From SAR116 cluster bacterium (GTDB lineage: Bacteria; Pseudomonadota; Alphaproteobacteria; Puniceispirillales; Puniceispirillaceae): 5,896 nucleotides of DNA. Under the pieces are notes generated by a model, which made no database searches, had not been told where the DNA came from, and was given only the letters and a program-made list of their open reading frames with translations. Below, piece by piece: positions 1 through 5,342 of the stretch. Positions within the stretch are counted from its first letter, which is position 1. Every line of letters starts with the position of its first letter. The stretch covers positions 1 to 5,896 of the forward strand of contig SHBC01000077.1 in assembly GCA_004213025.1 (NCBI GenBank), written 5' to 3'. The position numbers and the translations under genes are program-made.

Positions 1-1171
1 CGGCAAGGCTCAGCGCGGCGTTGCGAAAGGCCGTCTCGACTCCCGGTTCGGGCGACATGAACCGCGACGTCCAGCTGGAATTCCGGATATTCTCATCGGC
101 CCCGTGGACGCGTTCATGGTTGTAGCTTTCCAGCAGGTCTGGCGCGGCGCTGCCGGTCACAACCCTGGCCAGCTTCCAGCATAGATTGTCGACATCATGC
201 ATACCGCCATTGCCGCCACGCGCGCCAAAGGGCGAGACGACATGCGCCGAATCGCCGACAAAGATCACCCGGTCATGAACGAAGCGGTCGATGCGGCGGC
301 AATTGAAGGAATAGACTGATACCCAGTCCAGCTTGAATGGCCGCCCGCCAACAACCTTTTCAATCCGGGGGATAACGTTTTCCGGCTTTTTCTCTTCCTC
401 CGGGTCGGCGTCGGGACCCAGCTGCAAATCGATGCGGTAGATATTGTCAGGCTGCTTGTGAAGCAGCGCCGACTGGCCGGGATGAAAGGTCGGCGTGAAC
501 CAGAACCAGCGTTCGGACGGGAAATCCGCCTGCATCTCGACATCGGCGATGAGGAAGCGTTCCTCAAAATGCCGGCCCTCGAAATCAAGCCCGAATTGCC
601 GGCGGATGCGACTGTTGGCGCCATCACAGGCAAGAAGATAGTCGCCGCGCAGCGTGTAGGCACCGTCCGGCGTCTCGATCTCGGCAAATACGCCAGCCTC
701 ATCCTGACCCACCGACAGCACCCGGTTCTTGAACCGCAAATCGATCAGATCCGGGAAGTCGGCACAACGCTCGACCAGATATTGCTCAACATAATATTGC
801 TGCAGGTTGATGAAGGCCGGGAATTTGTGCCCATCCTCGGGAAGAAGGTCGAAATTATAGACCTCGCAATCACCGCGATAGACCCGGCCAAGCTTCCAGG
901 TAACGCCCTTTGCCAGCATTTTCTCGCCAATGCCCAGCCGGTCGAAGATCTCGAGGCTTCGTTTGGCCCAGCAGATGGCGCGGCTGCCAACCGACACCAC
1001 ATTGTTGTCATCGACGACAATGCTGGCGACACCATGCGTTGCCAGATCGATGGCCGCCGCCAGGCCGATGGGTCCGGCGCCGACAATGATCACCGGCGCA
1101 GAAGAGCTGCCCGCGCCCGCCAGTTCGGGCGGCGTTACATAGTCAAAAGGCTCGTACTGATATCTTGCCAT
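1..1171 (-). CDS. FAD-dependent aromatic monooxygenase (PheA/TfdB/MhpA-like), C-terminus outside window
   Basis: This is a class A flavoprotein hydroxylase, expected to add one oxygen atom from O2 to an aromatic ring using NAD(P)H; it should be cytoplasmic. The start is ATG at 1171-1169, preceded by AAGGGA at 1182-1187 with a 10-nt spacer. The 390 visible residues show the three family fingerprints: the GxGxxG dinucleotide fold (GAGPIG, residues 31-36, with an acidic strand end VVDD at 52-55), the DG motif (DGANSRIRR, 183-191), and the GD motif that contacts the FAD ribityl chain (GDSAH at 306-310, then SPFGARGGNGG). Family members are usually about 500-600 residues, so the C-terminal part lies left of the window. 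It is the fourth gene of the hmgA operon, 22 bp after the MBL gene. Context suggests it supplies homogentisate or a related hydroquinone, for example as a 3-hydroxyphenylacetate 6-hydroxylase like MhaA, but substrate is not readable from the sequence. Family is certain; substrate is not. Confidence 0.93.
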   Translation of the reverse strand, partial: MARYQYEPFDYVTPPELAGAGSSSAPVIIVGAGPIGLAAAIDLATHGVASIVVDDNNVVSVGSRAICWAKRSLEIFDRLGIGEKMLAKGVTWKLGRVYRGDCEVYNFDLLPEDGHKFPAFINLQQYYVEQYLVERCADFPDLIDLRFKNRVLSVGQDEAGVFAEIETPDGAYTLRGDYLLACDGANSRIRRQFGLDFEGRHFEERFLIADVEMQADFPSERWFWFTPTFHPGQSALLHKQPDNIYRIDLQLGPDADPEEEKKPENVIPRIEKVVGGRPFKLDWVSVYSFNCRRIDRFVHDRVIFVGDSAHVVSPFGARGGNGGMHDVDNLCWKLARVVTGSAAPDLLESYNHERVHGADENIRNSSWTSRFMSPEPGVETAFRNAALSLA

Positions 1172-1181
1172 GGTTACTCAG

Positions 1182-1187
1182 TCCCTT
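1182..1187 (-). promoter_or_regulatory. Ribosome binding site of the FAD monooxygenase gene
   Basis: The minus strand reads AAGGGA ten bases before ATG at 1171. It lies in the 22-bp space after the MBL stop codon (TAG, 1196-1194). It supports the chosen start and independent re-initiation on the operon transcript. The spacing is slightly long. Confidence 0.5.
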
Positions 1188-1193
1188 GCACCG

Positions 1194-2147
1194 CTAGCCG
1201 TTCTGCAGCGCGTTCCACATCTCCATGTCACGCGCGGCCGTCCAGATCCGCGGCGTGTCGATTCCCTTTGCCTCGTCGAAGGCCCGCGCAACATTGAAGG
1301 GAAGGCAATGCTCATAGATGGCATAGTCGGCGAATTTTGGATCACATTCCTCGCGCACCGCGTCCCAGGCATCCTTCAGCGTGCCGCCGCGCGCCGCCAC
1401 CATTGCCGCCGGCCGATAGGTGCTGGCGACAAAATCGCGGGTGTTCTCGATTGCGCTCGTCACCATCTCATCCCCGACAAGGGCATCGCCGCGTCCCGGC
1501 GCGATGGCGGCAGGTTGAAAGGCGGCGATCCTGTCAAGCGTGCCGCCCCAGTCATTGAAATGCCCGTCGCCGCAATAGCAGGCCGAGTGATATTCGACGA
1601 TATCGCCGGTGAACATGACCTGCTCGTCAGGCACAAAGGCCACGATATCGCCGGCGGTATGCGCCCGGCCAAGGAACATCAGCTCGACCCGGCGGCGGCC
1701 AAGATTGACCGTCATCCTGTCGCTGAAGGTGATTGACGGCCAGGTCAGGCCGGGGATGCTCTCATGACCTTCGAAAAGGCGAGGGAAGCGGGCGAACTCG
1801 CTGTCCCAATCCTCCTGCCCGCGTTCATGGATCATCGAATGGCAGGTCTGCGAGGCGATGATTTCGGACGCATCATAGGCCGAGGCACCAAGCACGCGCA
1901 CGGCATGATAATGCGACAGCACGACATGCTTGATCGGCTTGTCGGTGACCGAACGGATTTTCTCGACAACCTTGTTGGCAAGGCGCGGCGTTGCCTGCGC
2001 GTCGATGATCATCACGCTGTCATCGCCGATGATGACGCCGGTATTCGGGTCGCCCTCGGCGGTAAAGGCCCACAGATCGCGGCCGATTTCGGTAAAGCTG
2101 ATCGTCTTTTCGCTCAGGTCACCCTGCGAGGCAAAGCTTTTAGCCAT
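1194..2147 (-). CDS. MBL-fold hydrolase-like protein with degenerate zinc site, hmgA-operon type
   Basis: This 317-residue protein has the metallo-beta-lactamase fold, but its exact reaction is unknown. Visible landmarks are the N-terminal strands (GVIIGDDSVMIIDA, 37-50), the metal-binding loop SHYHAVRVLG (78-87), a third histidine in GRAHTAGD (H163), the bridging aspartate in FTGD (D182), and PGRG (217-220). The canonical loop is HxHxDH and the last motif usually holds a histidine. Here the Asp-His pair is Val83-Arg84 and the last position is Arg219. The ligands of metal site 1 (H79, H81, H163) and D182 remain, while those specific to site 2 are lost. From memory, related alphaproteobacterial proteins share the HYHAVR form, so this is probably a subfamily trait and not decay. 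The ATG overlaps the end of the FAH gene by 8 bp, so translational coupling is likely. A role in cleaving a thioester, lactone or ring-fission product is possible but unproven. Confidence 0.88.
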   Translation of the reverse strand: MAKSFASQGDLSEKTISFTEIGRDLWAFTAEGDPNTGVIIGDDSVMIIDAQATPRLANKVVEKIRSVTDKPIKHVVLSHYHAVRVLGASAYDASEIIASQTCHSMIHERGQEDWDSEFARFPRLFEGHESIPGLTWPSITFSDRMTVNLGRRRVELMFLGRAHTAGDIVAFVPDEQVMFTGDIVEYHSACYCGDGHFNDWGGTLDRIAAFQPAAIAPGRGDALVGDEMVTSAIENTRDFVASTYRPAAMVAARGGTLKDAWDAVREECDPKFADYAIYEHCLPFNVARAFDEAKGIDTPRIWTAARDMEMWNALQNG

Positions 2148-3156
2148 GACAGTCTTCTACCACCTGGTCTATGCGCCCGAAGATGCTGGCGCCGTCATCA
2201 TCATGCATTTCAATTCCGACGCGGTCGCCAAACATCATGAACGGGGTCGTTGGCTTGCCATCGCGGATGGTTTCCACCATACGGATTTCAGCGAGGCAGG
2301 AATAGCCCCTGCCGCCATCCGCCACAGGGCGACCCGGCCCGCCATCCGCATCGCGGTTCGACACGGTGCCGGACCCGATGATGGCGCCGGCGCGAAGATT
2401 GCGCGATTTCGCGGCGTGCGAGACCAGCCGTGCCAGACTGAAGGTGGCATCGGTGCCGGTATCGGCGCGGCCCAGCGGGGCGCCGTTCAGGTCAACTTCC
2501 ATGGTCCGGTGCAGCACGCAGTCACGCCAGGCATCGCCAAGCTCGTCAGGCGTCACCGCCACTGGCGAGAAGGCGGTTGACGGCTTTGACTGGAAGAAGC
2601 CGAACCCCTTGCCAAGCTCGGCCGGGATCAGATTGCGGAGCGACACGTCATTGACCAGCATCACCAGCTTGATATGCGCCGCCGCGTCGGCTTCGGACAC
2701 GCCCATCGGCACGTCATCGGTGATCACCGCCACCTCGGCCTCCATATCGATTCCCCATGATTCATCGGGGATCGCGATTGGCGCGCGTGGTGGCAGGAAA
2801 TCGTCCGATCCGCCCTGATACATCAGCGGATCGCTCCAGAAACTCTCTGGCATTTCGGCGCCGCGGGCCTGCCTGACAAGCGCCACGTGATTGACATAGG
2901 CCGACCCGTCGGCCCACTGATAGGCGCGCGGCAGCGGCGAATGCGCGGCCTGCTGATCAAACGGCATGCCCTCAAGGCTGCCCGACTCAAGTTCCGCCGC
3001 CAGCGCCAAAAGTTGCGGTGCCACCGTTGCCCACTCATCAAGCGCCGCCTGCAGAGTGGGGGCGATGTCCGTTGTCGCCGCACAGCGCGCCAGATCGCGG
3101 GAGACGATGACAAGCTGTCCGTCGCGGGTGCCATCATTGAGGGATGCAAGTTTCAT
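2140..3156 (-). CDS. fahA: Fumarylacetoacetate hydrolase family protein
   Basis: This enzyme is expected to hydrolyse fumarylacetoacetate to fumarate and acetoacetate, the last step of the homogentisate pathway, in the cytoplasm. It is 338 residues, the short bacterial form; the animal enzyme and some bacterial HmgB proteins are about 420-430. The N-terminal domain (1-110) precedes the FAH catalytic fold. Metal-ligand candidates are E139 and E141 in DMEAEV, D170 in LVNDVSLRN, and an upstream acidic site at YQGGSDDF (113-120). K191 in FQSKPSTAFSP matches the conserved catalytic lysine region, and GSGTVSNRD lies in the C-terminal half. The ATG at 3156 is chosen because AAAAGGA sits seven bases upstream; an earlier in-frame TTG at 3195 has no comparable site. 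It lies 96 bp after hmgA, and its TAA overlaps the start of the MBL gene. Without a visible isomerase it might also accept maleylacetoacetate, but that is speculation. The position beside hmgA supports the symbol. Confidence 0.93.
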   Translation of the reverse strand: MKLASLNDGTRDGQLVIVSRDLARCAATTDIAPTLQAALDEWATVAPQLLALAAELESGSLEGMPFDQQAAHSPLPRAYQWADGSAYVNHVALVRQARGAEMPESFWSDPLMYQGGSDDFLPPRAPIAIPDESWGIDMEAEVAVITDDVPMGVSEADAAAHIKLVMLVNDVSLRNLIPAELGKGFGFFQSKPSTAFSPVAVTPDELGDAWRDCVLHRTMEVDLNGAPLGRADTGTDATFSLARLVSHAAKSRNLRAGAIIGSGTVSNRDADGGPGRPVADGGRGYSCLAEIRMVETIRDGKPTTPFMMFGDRVGIEMHDDDGASIFGRIDQVVEDCHG

Positions 3157-3157
3157 C

Positions 3158-3170
3158 AGGAATTCCTTTT
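3158..3170 (-). promoter_or_regulatory. Ribosome binding site of the FAH gene, inside a 10-bp palindrome
   Basis: The minus strand reads AAAAGGA seven bases before ATG 3156, a good Shine-Dalgarno sequence that fixes the start. The Shine-Dalgarno core is part of the perfect palindrome AGGAATTCCT (3158-3167). It is too compact to form a hairpin within one RNA molecule, so a regulatory meaning is doubtful. Confidence 0.65.
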
Positions 3171-3216
3171 CTGTGCGGTGGCAAAGCTGCCTCAACTGCC
3201 GGCGTCCAAGGTGCCC

Positions 3217-3264
3217 TACAGGGATGCCCTAAGCGATGCCTTAAGGGATGCCTTAAGGGGTGCC
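3217..3264 (-). repeat. Four tandem 12-bp units spanning the end of hmgA, with three in-frame stop codons
   Basis: Read on the minus strand the units are GGCACCCCTTAA (3264-3253), GGCATCCCTTAA (3252-3241), GGCATCGCTTAG (3240-3229) and GGCATCCCTGTA (3228-3217). A fifth, strongly diverged copy may follow at 3216-3205. The first unit encodes Gly-Thr-Pro-stop, the natural end of HmgA. Because the unit length is a multiple of three, each following copy keeps the frame, giving TAA, TAA and TAG in series. The last unit has lost its stop (GTA). This fits slippage or unequal duplication of the gene end. CCTTAAGG palindromes occur at 3239-3246 and 3251-3258. Confidence 0.9.
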
Positions 3265-4551
3265 GTCGAATTGTTTCTTCAGCCCGCCCCAGCAATCGAT
3301 ATAATCATCCTGCAGGCTGTCCGTCGTTGCGGCGAAGTGGCTGACCTTCTGCGGGAAGCGGGTCTCGAACATGAAAGCCATGGTGTTGGTCAGCTTGACC
3401 GGCTTCAGATCCGCATTCGAGGCCTTTTCAAACGCGTCAAGATCGGGGCCATGCGGCAGCATCATATTGTGCAGGCTGGCACCGCCAGGGACAAATCCTT
3501 CTTCCTTGGCGTCATATTGACCGGTAATCAGCCCCATGAATTCGGACATGATGTTGCGATGATACCAGGGCGGCCTGAAGGTATCTTCGGCCACCGCCCA
3601 GCGCGGCGGAAAGATCACGAAATCGATATTCGCCGTGCCGGCGGTTTCCGACGGCGCTGTCAGAACCGTGAAAATCGACGGGTCGGGATGGTCAAAGGCG
3701 ATGGCACCAACTGGCGAGAAGGTCGAAAGATCATAACAGCACGGAACGTAATTGCCGTGCCAGGCGACGACGTCCAGTGGCGAGTGGCCAAGTTCGGTGA
3801 CATGAAAGCCGCCGCACCATTTGATCACCAGCTGATGTGCGGTCTCGCTGTCCTCGAAAGCCGCCACCGGGGTCTTGAAATCACGCGGGTTGGCAAGGCA
3901 GTTGGCGCCGATTGGCCCGCGGTCGGGAAGGGTGAATTTGGCCCCGTAATTCTCGCACAGATAGCCGCGCGCGGTACTGCCAAGCGGGCTGTATTTCGCC
4001 ATCATCCCGCGTGGGACGATGGCAATATGGCCGGGAGCGACCCGCATCCGCCCCATTTCGGTAAAGATCTCGATCTCGCCCTGTTGCGGAACAATCATCA
4101 TTTCGGCATCGGCATTGACCAACACGCGATCGGTCATCGCACGGGTCATGGTGTAGATGCCGGTCGTCATGCCGACATGCTGGCGCGCATCACCGGTGCT
4201 TGTCATGGTGCGGACACCATCGATGAAATCGACGGCACCATCCGGCAAGGGCAGGGGGTTCCAGCGATACTGGCCAAGCGGCAGATCGTCGGGATCGCCA
4301 TCCGGCGCGGTTTTCCACAGCGGCACGTCGGTTCTGGCGAACCTGCCGGAGTGACGCACCGATGGCCGGATCCGGTAGAGCCATGACCGCTCATTCGTTG
4401 CCCGCGGCGCGGTGAAGGGTGACCCGCTCAGCTGTTCGGCATACAGGCCATAGGCGCATTTCTGGGGCGAATTGCGGCCCTGTGGCAGCGCGCCTGCAAG
4501 CGCCTCGGTCTCAAAGTCATTGCCGAATCCCGGCATCATCGCCAGCGTCAT
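3253..4551 (-). CDS. hmgA: Homogentisate 1,2-dioxygenase
   Basis: HmgA is a non-haem Fe(II) dioxygenase that opens the ring of homogentisate to give 4-maleylacetoacetate; it acts in the cytoplasm as an oligomer. The protein is 432 residues, within the normal range of about 430-450. The N-terminus [19 protein letters not shown] (7-25) and [15 protein letters not shown] (36-50) are hallmarks of the family. The iron ligands are H331 in PWYHRN, E337 in MSEFMG and H367 in LPHGPD, and the catalytic histidine is H288 in DHPDPS. Their spacing equals that of human HGD (H292, H335, E341, H371), with a constant offset of four. The start at 4551 is chosen because GGGAGG lies five bases upstream and the family begins just before PGFGNDF. 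Earlier in-frame starts (4587, 4623) fall inside the operator. It is the first gene of the operon, divergent from marR, and probably repressed by it. The stop lies in a 12-bp tandem repeat. Confidence 0.98.
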   Translation of the reverse strand: MTLAMMPGFGNDFETEALAGALPQGRNSPQKCAYGLYAEQLSGSPFTAPRATNERSWLYRIRPSVRHSGRFARTDVPLWKTAPDGDPDDLPLGQYRWNPLPLPDGAVDFIDGVRTMTSTGDARQHVGMTTGIYTMTRAMTDRVLVNADAEMMIVPQQGEIEIFTEMGRMRVAPGHIAIVPRGMMAKYSPLGSTARGYLCENYGAKFTLPDRGPIGANCLANPRDFKTPVAAFEDSETAHQLVIKWCGGFHVTELGHSPLDVVAWHGNYVPCCYDLSTFSPVGAIAFDHPDPSIFTVLTAPSETAGTANIDFVIFPPRWAVAEDTFRPPWYHRNIMSEFMGLITGQYDAKEEGFVPGGASLHNMMLPHGPDLDAFEKASNADLKPVKLTNTMAFMFETRFPQKVSHFAATTDSLQDDYIDCWGGLKKQFDGTP

Positions 4552-4556
4552 GTCAG

Positions 4557-4562
4557 CCTCCC
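4557..4562 (-). promoter_or_regulatory. Ribosome binding site of hmgA
   Basis: The minus strand reads GGGAGG with a 5-nt spacer (CTGAC) before ATG 4551. This strong Shine-Dalgarno sequence decides the start against the longer in-frame alternatives at 4587 and 4623. Confidence 0.8.
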
Positions 4563-4579
4563 GTCTTGACGGTTCCTCC

Positions 4580-4608
4580 ACAATCATTTCAAATGAAATG
4601 ATTGTCAA
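4580..4608 (-). promoter_or_regulatory. Predicted hmgA operon promoter
   Basis: On the minus strand a perfect -35 hexamer TTGACA occupies 4608-4603. After 17 bases a weak -10, GATTGT, lies at 4585-4580. Transcription would start near 4573, giving a leader of about 22 nt with the GGGAGG ribosome site. The spacer and -10 are covered by the 24-bp inverted repeat at 4581-4604, as expected for a promoter blocked by a repressor. The weak -10 makes the exact position uncertain. Confidence 0.55.
4581..4604. promoter_or_regulatory. Operator 1: 24-bp inverted repeat with perfect 11-bp arms
   Basis: The arms are CAATCATTTCA (4581-4591) and TGAAATGATTG (4594-4604), exact reverse complements around a central AA. 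Its size and position between hmgA and a divergent MarR gene fit a MarR dimer site. It covers the spacer and -10 of the predicted hmgA promoter and the -35 of the predicted marR promoter. The symmetry is read directly from the sequence; the bound protein is inferred. Confidence 0.8.
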
Positions 4609-4616
4609 TTGATAAT
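4588..4616 (+). promoter_or_regulatory. Predicted marR promoter
   Basis: On the plus strand TTCAAA (4588-4593, four of six matches to the -35 consensus) is followed by a 17-base spacer and GATAAT (4611-4616, five of six matches to the -10 consensus). Transcription would start near 4623, leaving a leader of about 65 nt before ATG 4688. It runs opposite to the hmgA promoter over almost the same bases, so one bound repressor could block both directions and give autoregulation. Confidence 0.5.
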
Positions 4617-4618
4617 CA
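4599..4618. promoter_or_regulatory. Operator 2: 20-bp inverted repeat overlapping operator 1
   Basis: The arms TGATTGTCAA (4599-4608) and TTGATAATCA (4609-4618) pair at nine of ten positions. The left arm shares TGATTG with the right arm of operator 1. A smaller perfect repeat, TTGAT-A-ATCAA, lies at 4609-4619. The element covers the -35 of the hmgA promoter and the -10 of the marR promoter. It may be a second MarR site or an alternative register of one dimer. Confidence 0.55.
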
Positions 4619-4687
4619 ACCACCCGCAGTCACGGGCGCTTGCTATGGCATCACGGCGCAGGCGCACCACAAGAAAGATGGAACGAG

Positions 4688-5161
4688 ATGGACGGATCTG
4701 CTGACCTTCTGCAGCTTGACAGCTTCCTGCCCTACCGGGCGGTGCGGGTGGCGACAGCGCTTAGCCGTGGGCTGGCGGCGCAATATGAGGAGCGCTATCA
4801 GATCAGCGTTCCCGAATGGCGGGTGCTTGTCCATCTGACCCAGGAAAGCGAGATTTCGGTGCGCGATATCTTCACCCGGGTGGATATGGACCGGGCCCGC
4901 GTGACACGCGCCGTGCAGCGGCTTGAGAGTCGCGGCCTGGTCTCGAAGCTTGTCAATGAATCCGACCGGCGGCTTGTCAGGCTGGCGCTGACACCGGCCG
5001 GCCGCGATCTTGCCAGGGAATTGTCGCGTCTTGCGATGGCGTTCGAGTCGCGAATCACTGCGACATTGCCTGCCGGGTCCGCCGCGACGCTGCTCGCCCT
5101 GTTCGACTGCCTTGAGCGGACGATCGACGATGCAAGCGTCACCGGGATGGAAACCTCATAA
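4688..5161 (+). CDS. MarR-family transcriptional regulator, probable regulator of the hmgA operon
   Basis: This 157-residue protein is a winged helix-turn-helix regulator of the MarR family, about the usual 140-170 residues, acting as a DNA-binding dimer. The N-terminal dimerisation helix (about 10-38, PYRAVRVATALSRGLAAQY) precedes the WRVLVHL helix (44-50). The HTH spans about 55-85, with recognition helix MDRARVTRAVQRLESRGLV (67-85). The wing holds the classic DRR signature (93-95) followed by LTPAG (101-105), and a C-terminal dimerisation helix follows. The start is ATG 4688, with GGA five bases upstream; an in-frame TTG at 4640 would add 16 residues that do not resemble the family. It is divergent from hmgA over a 136-bp region carrying two inverted repeats. 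It is therefore probably a local repressor relieved by homogentisate or a related aromatic acid; this is inference. In Pseudomonas the homogentisate regulator HmgR is of the IclR family, so this is a different control solution. Confidence 0.92.
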   Translation: MDGSADLLQLDSFLPYRAVRVATALSRGLAAQYEERYQISVPEWRVLVHLTQESEISVRDIFTRVDMDRARVTRAVQRLESRGLVSKLVNESDRRLVRLALTPAGRDLARELSRLAMAFESRITATLPAGSAATLLALFDCLERTIDDASVTGMETS

Positions 5162-5342
5162 CCATATTTGCGTAATTAACGATATAATAATCATCCTCAC
5201 GCAAACGCGAATTTTTAACAGCGAAACATGCTGTTTGCACTTGCGATCTTTACGAAAAATTAGGTAGGCGCGGCCTATTCTCGTCGAAGTGACCTGACCG
5301 GTAACCTTTAGCGAGTTTGCGTAGATGATAGCATGCTTTCGA
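5162..5342. other. AT-rich intergenic region with repeated TTTGCGTA and a long-loop inverted repeat
   Basis: This 181-bp stretch holds no convincing gene and is clearly richer in A and T than its surroundings. TTTGCGTA occurs twice in direct orientation (5167-5174 and 5316-5323), and ACGCAAA (5199-5205) is inverted relative to them, giving 7-bp arms around a 25-nt loop. A perfect TATAAT lies at 5183-5188 but has no good -35. A small hairpin AACAGC / GCTGTT (5217-5222, 5230-5235) has no T-run after it. It probably contains the end of the marR transcript and the promoter of the next gene, but I cannot place either with confidence. Confidence 0.4.

Noticed and set aside
458..1297. 279-codon open frame on the plus strand opposite the FAD monooxygenase
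   Set aside because: The minus strand has all three flavoprotein fingerprints in frame. The plus-strand product has no motif, no ribosome site, and crosses into the MBL gene.
3217..3264. CRISPR or REP-type array
   Set aside because: The units are 12 bp, directly adjacent without spacers, and derived from the hmgA gene end, so they are a local tandem duplication.
2887..4386. 499-codon open frame on the plus strand opposite hmgA and the FAH gene
   Set aside because: It is the mirror of two clearly real genes in GC-rich DNA. Its translation is rich in Arg, His and Gly with no recognisable fold, and it spans two genes and their spacer.
4552..4623. Longer hmgA starts at 4587 (ATG) and 4623 (GTG)
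   Set aside because: They would place the operator and promoter inside the coding sequence and lack a ribosome site. ATG 4551 has GGGAGG at the right distance and gives the family's normal N-terminus.
4640..4687. Upstream TTG start for the MarR gene
   Set aside because: It adds 16 residues unlike the family and uses a rarer start codon, while ATG 4688 gives a normal MarR length with a GGA upstream.
5183..5188. Perfect TATAAT as a promoter for the downstream gene
   Set aside because: No -35 hexamer lies at 16-18 bp, and it is over 150 bp from any start in an AT-rich stretch where TATAAT is likely by chance.
5265..5277. Hairpin TAGGC-GCG-GCCTA as a terminator of marR
   Set aside because: The stem is only 5 bp and no T-run follows on the plus strand. 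A T-run exists on the minus side, but no minus-strand gene ends there.
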